37,468 nt of DNA from positions 1 through 37,468 of the forward strand of contig CAMZIY010000006.1 of assembly GCA_947307365.1 (NCBI GenBank), written 5' to 3'. This DNA is from an uncultured Clostridia bacterium (GTDB taxonomy: Bacteria > Bacillota > Clostridia > Oscillospirales > Oscillospiraceae). The notes below the pieces were generated by a model that worked only from the letters and a program-made list of their open reading frames with translations, was not told where the DNA came from and made no database searches. This document shows, piece by piece, positions 1 to 8,800 of this stretch (positions are counted from its first letter, which is position 1; each line of letters starts with the position of its first letter). Position numbers and translations under genes: made by a program.

Positions 1-1108
1 AAGAATCAAGTGCCATAATGAAATTGCCCCGGGCGGCCTTCTGCAGACGCCGGAACCGTTCGACGGTCTCCCGGTCCGCCCGGAAGGTCTCCGCCGCGTC
101 CACGATCCTTCCCAGCACCTCCTGGGGATCCTTGCAGCGCCCGCCCGCGCAGCAGACTCCCCCGCCGGGAAAATCCGTCACACCCGCGGAGAAGCTCCGG
201 TTGATCGCCCCCCCGTCGTACAGGGCGGCGTACAGGGGAGATCCCTCCCCCAGGAACAAGTCGCAGCTCAGCTCCGCCAGGAGCAGCCGCCGCTGCCAGT
301 CCTTCCCCTCCGGGGCGAAGGGCAGCTTGCTTCCCAACAGGAAAACGGGCATGCTCACGGGCATCTCTGTCTCCGTTCTCACCCGGACCGGGGCCAGGTC
401 CGCCTCTTCCCCCCTGTCCCGCTCCGGCGGTTTCCGCCGGGGCTTTTCCGGCAGCAGACGGGCGGCCAGGGAAAGGATCGACTCCGGGTCCACGTTCCCG
501 GCGCAGCACAGGACCATGTTATCCGGCCGGTAAAAAGACTCATGGCAGCCATACAGCAGATCCGGCGTGATCCGGGCGATGCTCTCCTCCGTGCCCAGGT
601 TTCCCTCCCGGACAGGATGGCGGGCATACAGCGCCTTCATCAGCTCCGTCCGCACCCGGCGGCCGGGCTGGTCCTCCCGCATGCGGATCTCCTGGGCGAT
701 GATCCCCTGTTCCTTGGCCACGCTCTCCTCCGTGAAATACGGGGTGGAGACGAAGGTGATCAGCTCCTCCAGGTCCTCCATAAACCCCTCGGTACAGGAA
801 AAATGGTATCCGGTTTTGTCCGAGGAGGTGAAGCCGTTGGCTCTGGCTCCCGCGGCGCTGAGCTTCATGGCCGCATGGTAGCCTGGCATCTCGAACATCT
901 TGTGTTCCATGTAGTGGGCGGTGCCGGCAGGGACGTCCCTCCATTTGCCCCGGATGGTAAAGCGCAGGTCGCAGCCCCCGAACTTCACCGCCAGCAGGGC
1001 GTGCTTCGTCTGCAGGCCGGACCGGGGAAACACGTATACCGTGAGCCCGCTCTCCGTCACCCCGGAAAACCGGGTGATACCGTATTCCGCAAACTCCTTT
1101 GGGATCAT
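1..1108 (-). CDS. yfmH: M16 family peptidase YfmH-like, partial (C-terminus outside window)
   Basis: This is a zinc metallopeptidase of family M16 (inverzincin), of the type annotated as EF-P 5-aminopentanol modification-associated protein YfmH. About 369 codons are open from the ATG at 1108 to the window edge; family members usually have a little over 400 residues, so only the end is missing. The inverted zinc motif HYMEH is intact at residues 65-69, followed by the usual Glu-containing stretch EQGIIAQEI, so the protein should be catalytically competent. The start overlaps the yfmF stop by four bases (ATGA), which indicates translational coupling. Family knowledge: M16 proteins often work as pairs with one active and one inactive subunit, and yfmF looks like the inactive one. 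The link to EF-P modification rests on genome neighbourhood in other Firmicutes and the substrate is not established. Confidence 0.88.
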   Translation of the reverse strand, partial: MIPKEFAEYGITRFSGVTESGLTVYVFPRSGLQTKHALLAVKFGGCDLRFTIRGKWRDVPAGTAHYMEHKMFEMPGYHAAMKLSAAGARANGFTSSDKTGYHFSCTEGFMEDLEELITFVSTPYFTEESVAKEQGIIAQEIRMREDQPGRRVRTELMKALYARHPVREGNLGTEESIARITPDLLYGCHESFYRPDNMVLCCAGNVDPESILSLAARLLPEKPRRKPPERDRGEEADLAPVRVRTETEMPVSMPVFLLGSKLPFAPEGKDWQRRLLLAELSCDLFLGEGSPLYAALYDGGAINRSFSAGVTDFPGGGVCCAGGRCKDPQEVLGRIVDAAETFRADRETVERFRRLQKAARGNFIMALDS

Positions 1109-2394
1109 GCCTCCGCCTCCTTCTCCGGGCCCCGGAGGAAGTAGTCCAGCTCCGGCTGCACCCGCTGAGCCATGCGGGTCACGTCCTCAGGACTCACCTC
1201 CAGCGCAAGGGCTGCCAGCTCCTCCGGTCTCGCGGGGCTGCCCAGCAGTTCCTGGCCCAGATAGAAGCTGTCCAGGGCGCCGCCCTGATCCCCCGTCATG
1301 CGGTAGGCTGCGGCGGCGGAGAGCCGGGCGGCCTCCAGATCCTCCGGGACCAGGTCCCCCGCCCGGCAGCGGTCCAGCTCCTCCAGCACCGCCTCCATCA
1401 CCTCATACCGTTTATCAAAGGCGATGCCCGCAGTCACGGAAAAGACGGACTTGTGCCGGTCATAGCCGGAACTGATGCTGTAACACAGGGACTTCTGCTC
1501 CCGCACCGTCCGGAAAAGCCGGGAGGTATGGGAGGCCCCGTAATAGCGGTTGAAGACCTCCAGCACCGGCTGCTCCTGGGGTGCGATATACCCGCCCAGG
1601 CGACATCCCAGGACCATCGTTCCCTGTTCTATGTCCATATACTCCGTTTCGCTGCGCAGGACGGCGGCGCTGTCCCGGATCTCGGTCTCCGGCATCCGCC
1701 GTTCCTCTCCCCCCGGCAGGGTGAGGAAGGAATCCAGCACCGTATCCCTCACCTGTTCAAAGGGCAGGGACCCGCAGTAGAAGAGGCGCACCGGGGAAAC
1801 GGCCAGCATCTGCTGATAATGCCGGGTCAGGATCAGATGGGTAAGTTTTTCCGCTTCCTCCGGGCTGCCCAGGGGATATACACCGTAATCCTCATCGGGG
1901 CACATGAGCGCCCTTGCCCGGATGCGGGCATAGGTCGGCTTATCGTTCACCGCCGTCAGGATGCGGTCCCGGAGGTTCTGCCGTTCGGAGAGGACGTAAT
2001 CGTTCCGCAGCAGACCGCCCCGGGTATCCGGGTCCAGACAGAGGTCGCTCACCAGGCGGATCACCCGTTCCAGGTTCCGGCTGCCGGCAGGCAGCCAGGG
2101 ATCATCCGGGAAGGCGGCGCCGAAGCCCGCCGCCAGGATCTCCCCATACTGCCGGTACTCCGGCTCCACCACGGCCCCGTAGGCCTCCTGACAGGCGGCC
2201 TTGAGCCGGCGCATATCCGGCCGGGCCCGGCAGCCCCGGGCCAGCACGTTCAGCACCAGGGCGTTTTTCGCCGCGTCCTCCTGCTGCAGTCGGCGCAGGA
2301 AGCTGACGGAGAAAGTCCCCGTTCGGAGCCGATCCGTCTGTACACAGCAGAGGCGAACGCCGTCAAGCAGTTCCCTCTGCGTGACCTTTTCCAT
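1105..2394 (-). CDS. yfmF: M16 family peptidase-like protein YfmF, lacking the zinc motif
   Basis: A 429-residue M16-fold protein matching the YfmF type. No HxxEH motif is visible in the N-terminal region where YfmH carries it, so this is probably the non-catalytic partner that shapes the substrate chamber. Visible segments typical of the fold include LTHLILTRHYQQMLAVSP and a Tyr/Arg-rich stretch YYGASHTSRLFRTVREQ in the C-terminal half. The start ATG is preceded by a GAAAGGAGGG ribosome binding site at 2401-2410. The promoter at 2441-2470 lies just upstream, so yfmF-yfmH form their own transcription unit. The function in EF-P modification is inferred from family naming only. Confidence 0.87.
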   Translation of the reverse strand: MEKVTQRELLDGVRLCCVQTDRLRTGTFSVSFLRRLQQEDAAKNALVLNVLARGCRARPDMRRLKAACQEAYGAVVEPEYRQYGEILAAGFGAAFPDDPWLPAGSRNLERVIRLVSDLCLDPDTRGGLLRNDYVLSERQNLRDRILTAVNDKPTYARIRARALMCPDEDYGVYPLGSPEEAEKLTHLILTRHYQQMLAVSPVRLFYCGSLPFEQVRDTVLDSFLTLPGGEERRMPETEIRDSAAVLRSETEYMDIEQGTMVLGCRLGGYIAPQEQPVLEVFNRYYGASHTSRLFRTVREQKSLCYSISSGYDRHKSVFSVTAGIAFDKRYEVMEAVLEELDRCRAGDLVPEDLEAARLSAAAAYRMTGDQGGALDSFYLGQELLGSPARPEELAALALEVSPEDVTRMAQRVQPELDYFLRGPEKEAEA

Positions 2395-2440
2395 GGTCAG
2401 CCCTCCTTTCTCATGGGAAAGCTCAGATGTTTAATAAGAG

Positions 2441-2470
2441 ATTATACCATATTATGCCCTTTCGGTACAA
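2441..2470 (-). promoter_or_regulatory. sigma-A promoter of yfmF-yfmH
   Basis: On the minus strand the bases read TTGTAC, an 18-base spacer, then TATAAT with an upstream TGG (extended -10). The -10 lies about 47 bases upstream of the yfmF start. Both boxes are close to consensus and correctly oriented. Confidence 0.75.
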
Positions 2471-2566
2471 GTCTTTTCCTCCGTCGGTGGAGGAATGGAG
2501 GAGGGAAGCATCCGCTTCCCTCCCCAGATTGCGGACAAAGCCGTAAACGGAACGAAACCGGAAAGG

Positions 2567-2605
2567 AAAAAAGTGTGAAAGAAACCCATCAGGGGTGTCT
2601 TTCGC
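2567..2605 (-). terminator. Rho-independent terminator downstream of the glucan synthase gene
   Basis: On the minus strand GCGAAAGACACCC (2605-2593) pairs with GGGTTTCTTTCAC (2587-2575) with one internal mismatch and a wobble pair. ACT(6)CC follows, the six T residues being the A-run at 2567-2572. It would end transcripts coming from the glucan synthase gene before the yfmF promoter. Confidence 0.75.
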
Positions 2606-2615
2606 GTTCAATCAT

Positions 2616-2660
2616 AAGTTTTTCAAACAATCTTTTCCATATTCCCTGTTTGAAAAACTT
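2616..2660. repeat. perfect 14-bp inverted repeat with 17-nt loop
   Basis: AAGTTTTTCAAACA at 2616-2629 is exactly complementary to TGTTTGAAAAACTT at 2647-2660. The AT-rich stem stands out against the GC-rich surroundings. It has no T-run of its own beyond the stem, so it is not a simple terminator; it sits about 10 bases upstream (minus strand) of the terminator at 2605-2567. Confidence 0.7.
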
Positions 2661-2731
2661 GCTTCAGCGGGGCGACAAGACTTTGTCGACACGCTGAGGA
2701 GGGAAGCATCCGCCTCCCTCCCCGTCCTTCA

Positions 2732-2830
2732 TGCCCCGCAGGGCAATTCATGTGCGCAGCACGATTCATGACGCGGAGCGTCAATGCACGTTCCGAAGGA
2801 ACATTTCACGCGCCAGCAGGCGCAGTTCAT
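2732..2830 (-). repeat. tandem array of five short hairpins with ATGAATT-type linkers
   Basis: Five consecutive perfect stem-loops: 2732-2745 (TGCCC/GGGCA), 2752-2762 (GTGC/GCAC), 2770-2782 (GACGC/GCGTC), 2790-2802 (GTTCC/GGAAC) and 2810-2823 (GCGCC/GGCGC). Stems are 4-5 bp and loops 3-4 nt. They are separated by 6-7-nt linkers which on the minus strand read ATGAATT, ATGAATC, GTGCATT, GTGAAAT and ATGAACT. The stem sequences all differ while pairing is kept, and the linkers are similar. The last linker overlaps the stop codon of the glucan synthase gene. Confidence 0.85.
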
Positions 2831-5800
2831 TCCCCGATCGATTCCCGGATCTCCGGTTCCTCCCCCCGGCGGACCCGGATCTGCCAGCTCCTGTCCCCGG
2901 CTTTCATCCGGGCCTCATACCCCGGCCAGGACTCCGGCAGTTTCGGTTCGACATGGAGCTTGCCCGCCCGCATCCGCAAGCCCAGCAGCTCTTCCGCCGC
3001 CGTGCGGAGGAACCACCCGGCGGCGCCGGTGTACCAGGTCCAGCCCGCCCGGCCGGGCATGTCCGGATGGGTGTATACGTCCGCCGCCAGCACATAGGGC
3101 TCCCCCTGGTAGATCTCCTCCGGCCGTTCCCCGGGAAGCAGGGTCTCCAGCAGCCTCCAGCCCAGCCCGGTCTCCCCGCAGCGGAGGCAGGCCGCGGCCA
3201 GCCATACGGCGGCGTGGGTATACTGACCTCCGTTCTCCCGCACTCCGGGCAGATAACTGCGGATATAGCCCGGCCTCTCCAGCCCGTTGAAGGGGGGTGT
3301 GAAGAGTCTGACCGTTCCCTGCTCCGGATCCAGGAGGAGCTCCGCCGCCTTTTTCACGGCTCTCCGGCTCTTTTTCGGGTCCCCGAAGCCGCTGAGCACC
3401 GCGAAGCTCTGGGCCAGGGAGTCGATGGCGCACTCCCGGCTGCCGGGCCCGCCCAGGGGCCGCCCGTCGGCATACCAGCCGCGAAGATACCATTCTCCGG
3501 TCCAGGCGGCGTCGGCGCTCTTTCCCAATCCGGCGGCTCTGGCGCGGAGGTCCTCCCGCCCCGTCAGAGAGGCGAAGCGATCCAGCACCAGGGCGGCAAA
3601 CCAGGTGAGCCATACGCTCTCCCCGCCCACCGCGTCCATGCCGTCGTTCCAGTCCCCGCTCCCCATAAGCAGAAGGCCGTGGGGGCCGCAGCCCCGCTCC
3701 AGCGTCAGGCCGACGGCCCGCAGGCCGTGCTCCATCAGCGTACCGCTTCCCTCCCGTGCCGGGGCTTCGTACCGATCCCGTTCCTCCGGACCCAGGGGGG
3801 CGGAGACCAGCCAGGGGGCTTCCTCCTCCAGGATGCTCAGATCCCCGGTCTTCTCCCCATACACCGTCAGGGCATAGGGCAGCCACAGGAGATCATCCGA
3901 ACAGCGGGTCCGGACCCCCCGATCCCCATCGGCCCGGGGATGCCACCAGTGCATCACGTCCCCTTCCCGATACTGGTGTGCGGCGGCGAGCAGGATCTGC
4001 CGTTTTGCCAGCTCCGGCAGGGTATCCGTCAGGGCGCACACGTCCTGGAGCTGGTCCCGGAAGCCGAAGGCTCCCCCGCTCTGATACAGGCTGCTGCGCC
4101 CCATCACCCGGCAGGCCAGGGTCTGATACAGCGCCCAGCCGTTGAGATAGGCGTCCAGCCGGGGGGAGGGACTCCGGAGCCGGAAGGCTCCCGTCCGTTC
4201 CCGCCACAGGGCCTTCACCCGCTCCAGCTCCGCTTCCGCTTCCTCCGGTCGGGCAAACTTCTCCGCCTCCTCCAGGCCCAGCGCCAGCACCAGCCGGTCC
4301 GCCGCAGGAAACTCCCCGGCAACGCAGTCTTCACCTCCGACGGTGCCTGTGAACCACCGGAGCTCGTCTTCCTCCCCCTGCACCGGGACATGGGCATAGA
4401 GGGAAAAAGCCTTCGGCGCCGTCTCCGCCTTCCGGGCGAAGAACCGCAGCCGATCCCCGGGTCTCCAGCCCCGGAGTCGGATCAGGAACACCAGGCCCCG
4501 GGCCTCCCGGGGCAGAAAGGCTGTGACCTCCGTCTCCACCGGTCCCAGCCTGCGCTTCCACCGGGCGAAACCGAAGCCGAATTCGATCTCCGTGGGAAAC
4601 CCGTCGGCGTCGGCAAACAGGGAATGGTCCGTTCCGCCCCGGCGCAGGGTCAGCCGTTCCGGGCCCCGGAGGGTCAGGGGATCGTTCTCCCAGGGGGTCA
4701 GGGGCTTCTCCCGGGCGTTATCCAGGAAAAGGTTCCCAGTGCCCGCGTCCGTGGCGATCCAGCCCATCCGCCCGTTGGCAAGGATATGGGACCAGGCCCG
4801 CAGGCCCACCCCTTTTTCCGTGCGGAACACCCAGCTCTCCCCTGCGGGGCCGCCGCTGCGCCGCTCCCGGTTCTCCGCTCCGGCGGGCAGGAACCAGGGG
4901 GAAAGGCCATGGACCGCTCTCTGCCGCTCCCCCTCCGGCAGCCCCAGGACCCGGCATCGGGCCAGGAGAGCCAGGCGCTGCTCCCGGGTACCTCCCGCCA
5001 GGTGGAAACCGCCCCGCCGGTCCAGGGCGCCGGAGACCCCCAGCTTCCCCGCCAGTTCCAGAAGGGCGGCGCAATCCGGCCTGCCGTAGATCCCCTCGTC
5101 CTCCACCGGCAGGGCCAGGTCGAAGGAGACCCCCAGGCTCCGCAGGAGCGCCCAGCTGCGCAGCATCCGCTCAGCCCCCTCCGGCCCCGGCGCCGCAACG
5201 GGAAGGTCTCCGGAGATCCCGTATTGCCAGAGGCCGTCCGGCCCCCGGTCCCATTCCCCATACGTTTCCCGCAGCCGCCGCACCTCGGGGGTGGTGAAAA
5301 ACAGAGGCGTGGCCAGGGCGACGGCCCGCTCCAGCTCCCTTCCCGCCAATCCGAAGGCCCTGGCGCAGCGGGAGAAAAGGCCGTTTTCCCCGCGGGACCG
5401 GCGCAGCTCCCGAAGCGCCGCCGCCGCTTCCCCCTCGTTTCGCCCCATGGCCAGGGCAAAGGTCACCTGCCGGCTCTCCCCCGGCTTCAGATCCAGGCGC
5501 AGCCTGGCCAGCACGCAGGGATCCTGGGAGGCTTTGATCCGGCTCCCCCGGCGAAGCAGGGCGGCGGGCATGGCCCGGATCCCGCCCCGGCCGAACAGCG
5601 CGTCCCGGTCCGTCTCCCAGTCGCAGGCTTCGGAACAGGCCGCCCCGCAGGCGCACTCCGGCTCCCTTCCGCCGGGTCTCCGGCGCACCAGAAGGCAGTC
5701 CTCCCCCAGCCGGCTCTCCAGGGCCAGACGGGCAAAGGCGGGATGGGCTGCCCAGGCCTCGGGAGAACACAGGGCGGGCTCGAAATACAGGGCCAGGGTG

Positions 5801-8800
5801 AGCTCCTTCCGCTCCCCGGTCCGGTTCTTCACCGTGACCTTCCGCAGTTCCCCGGAGCCGCTGCCGGGCACCCGGGTCTCCACCCGGAACTGCCAGCCCT
5901 CCCGGGCGGAGAACTGGATGAAGCGGCTGCCGTCGTACTCCCAGTGGTACGCCGTCTCCCCATCGTACTCCGGCGCGGGCTGAAGGGAGAAAAAGCGTCC
6001 TCCCGCGGAGGCGAAGAACAGAGGTCCCTGCCGCTCCCCGAAGCGACGGAGATCCGATGCCGCCGGAAGGCGGCCTTCCCACAGGGAGCGGGAGCTCCCC
6101 AGTTCCGTCATGAGCAGGTGATACCGGCCGTTGGACAGGGGTAGAACGGCGGGCCGCACCAGATCGAAGCCCTCCCGGCACAGGCTCCAGCCCTCCAGAG
6201 CCCGGCGCTCCGGCTTTTCGTCTCCCCGGTATTCCCGGATGGGACGCACCCGGTCCCAGGCAGGGCTCCGCTCCTGGAGCAGCTCCGTATAGGCGTCCAT
6301 CTCCGGGTCCCGGAGGAAACGGCGGATCATGCAGTCATCCTTCAGCGCGTTGTCCGCAGCCAGCAGGCTCATGGCCAGGTGGTGGACCATAAAGGAACGC
6401 ACCACCCGCACCGTTTCTCCCCCCTCCGGGGTGAAGTCCACCGCCTCGTAAAAGCCGCAGATCCCCTCCGCCCCCAGGGCCCGGAGCCGCCGCAGGTTTT
6501 TCACCGCGGCCCCGGGGATCCGGCACAGGGCCAGAAACGAGGCATAGGGGGCGATCACCCGTTCCCGATCCATTCCCCGTTTCAGGGCCAGGGCCTGGAC
6601 GCCCTGGGCCTGGTAGACATAATGCATCCCCGCATCCATACGTGCGCAGGCGCACTCCGAGCTGCCCCATACTCCCCGTATCGCCGCCCTGCGCTGCATC
6701 TCCGCACAGAAACGCCCGCTCTCCCAGAGCAGGGAACCGGGCCATGCGGGCAGGAAGAGTTCCGGCATGAAGTACTCGAACATGGTGCCGGTCCAGGAGG
6801 CCAGACCGTATCGGCCCCGCCTGCCGGTCATGACCCGGCCCAGGCGCCGCCAGTGCTTCAGCTCCGCCTCTCCCCGGGCAACAGAGATATAACTGGTGAT
6901 CCTGGCCTCGCTGGCCAGAAGGTCGTACCAGCCTCCGGAGGGCCGGTCTCCCCGGGGATCCCAGCCGATATGCAGGAGCTTCCGCTCCCGGTCATAGAGG
7001 AAATCCAGGGGCATCTCTCCGGCCAGGACCCTCGCCTTTTCCGCCAGTGCAAGCTCCCCCGCCTCCTCCGCCGCCCCGGCCAGGGCGATCAGGCAGGCCA
7101 GCAGGTTCCCGCTGTCCACGGTGGAGACGTAGGGCGGCTCCAGAGGCGTGAGGCTCCGGATATCGTACCAGTTGTACAGGTGTCCCCGGAATCTGGGCAT
7201 GGCCTCCAGCGTATCCAGCATATGAGCGGCCAGGGCAAAGGCGGATCCCCGGTCCGTGAGCCCCAGATCCCAGGCGGCCACGGCGCTGAGCAGGGCCAGG
7301 CCGATATTGGTGGGACTGGTGCGCTCCGCGATCTCCTCCTCCGGGATCTCCTGCAGGTTATCCGGGGGAAGCCAGTGCCGTTCCTCTGTCACCAGGCGCT
7401 GGAAATACCGCCAGATATCCCCGGCGGCATGGAGCAGGAAGACCCTGTCCTCCTCCCCGGGACGGGCCCGGCCGCTGCGCTCCCGGCTCACGGCCCAGCC
7501 CAGAAAGGGGGCCATGAGCCAGAGGACGCACAGGGCGGTCAGGATGGGATCCCCGCTCAGCAGGCCCAGAAGGCCCGCGGCGGTGCAGGCAAACATCCGC
7601 CGAAGATATTTGCCCAGGTCGTTTTTTCTTTCCCCGCTTTCCGCCGCCGTCACCCACTGCAGCAGTTTCCGCCGGGAGACCAGCATCCGCCACAGGGCGG
7701 TGCAGACGGCGGAGATATGCACCCAGGCGCTGTAGGGCAGAAACAAAAGCAGCAGCAGGAGCTGAAGCAGCTCCGATACCGGCGCGGCCAGGGTCCCGCC
7801 CCGGCAGCGTCTTCCGCCCCTCAGGGGCTCCAGGGAACCCAGGACCACCTTCAGGACCAGAGCCGCGATCCCCGCCGCCGCTGCGGCTGCCAGAGGAGGC
7901 GTACCCAGGACGCCGTATAAAAAAACAGACAGGAACACCGCCGGGGGCAGCAGACTCCGGCGCAGGTTCTCCAGTATCTTCCATTTGCTCAGGGGACTGA
8001 TGGGATTGGGCTCCCGATCCCCCGCTTCGTTCCTCACCCGGGGCAGGAGCCAGGGTATGGTCTGCCAGTCTCCCCGGATCCACCGGTGCTGCCGCTCATA
8101 ATAGCTGAGGATGCTGCCGGGAAAGCCGTCGCTGAGCTCCAGGTCTCCGGCATAGGCGCAGCCCAGCCAGGCTCCCTCCACCAGATCGTGGGAAAGGAGC
8201 CGTTCCGCCGGGAACCGGCCGCTGAGACAGAGGCGGGCCGCCCGGACGTCCATGAGGCCTTTGCCCGTATAGCTCCCTTCCCCGAACAGATCCATCCCCG
8301 GCTCGCCGCCGGGGCTGCCGTAGGGATCCAGCCCGCCCCGTCCGGCGAAGACCCGGGCGAAATCCGAACGATCCGCATCCCGGAGGGACACGGATACCCG
8401 GGGCTGAAGGATCCCGTATCCCTCCTTCACCCGGCCGGTCTCCCGGTCCACCGCCGCCCGCTGCAGGGGATGGGCCAGGATGGCCGCCATGGCTGCCGCC
8501 GCACCGGGGGACAGGCCCGTATCCCCGTCCAGCACCAGGAGGAATACCACGTCCCGCAGGCAGGCCGGGTCTCCCGCAGCCAGGCGCACCCGGCTCTCCC
8601 CTCCCTCCAGGAGGTCCAGCAGATCCATGATGGCTCCCCGTTTCCGTTCCCAGCCCCGCCAGACCCGGTCCCGGGAGCTCCAGCTCCGGTCCCGGTACAG
8701 GAGACAAAAGCCGCCGCCGTACTTTTCGTTCAGCCTTTCGATCTCCTCCGCCGCCGCCTTCAGGATGGGGCCGTCCCCTTCCTCCCTCTCCCGGGGACCT

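Larger units (their letters stand above)
2498..2723. repeat. 28-bp direct repeat (2498-2525 and 2696-2723) bounding a non-coding block
   Basis: The two copies begin GAGGAGGGAAGCATCCGC and end CTCCCC; they differ at one base of 28 and start 198 bases apart. Each copy is itself a hairpin (GGAGGGAAGC, ATCC loop, GCTTCCCTCC; the second copy has one mismatch). The block between them contains the 14-bp inverted repeat and the terminator. No reading frame is apparent inside. It could be a small non-autonomous repeat (MITE-like) or a compound intergenic repeat. Confidence 0.6.
2395..2826. other. 432-bp non-coding interval between the glucan synthase gene and yfmF
   Basis: No credible gene is present. 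Read in the direction of transcription (minus strand) it holds five tandem short hairpins (2823-2732), a GGAGGGAGG..CCTCC hairpin (2723-2696), a second stem formed by CAGCG and CGACAA with their complements (about 2665-2695), a perfect 14-bp inverted repeat (2660-2616), a terminator (2605-2567), a second copy of the GGAGGGAAGC hairpin (2525-2498) and the yfmF promoter (2470-2441). The density of dyads is far above that of the other intergenic gaps in the window. Confidence 0.7.

Noticed and set aside
2732..2830. Hairpin array as a CRISPR array
   Set aside because: Units are about 20 nt, the stems (not the linkers) vary, and the conserved parts are only 7 nt long.
2731..6144. Very long plus-strand open frame opposite the glucan synthase gene
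   Set aside because: It is rich in Pro, Gly, Arg and Gln without any domain, as expected for the antisense of a GC-rich gene; the minus-strand frame has clear GT84 and GH94 motifs. The same applies to the other long opposite-strand frames, for example 6379-7920, 8086-10041, 18996-21878, 25346-27550, 28131-30566 and 34103-36676.
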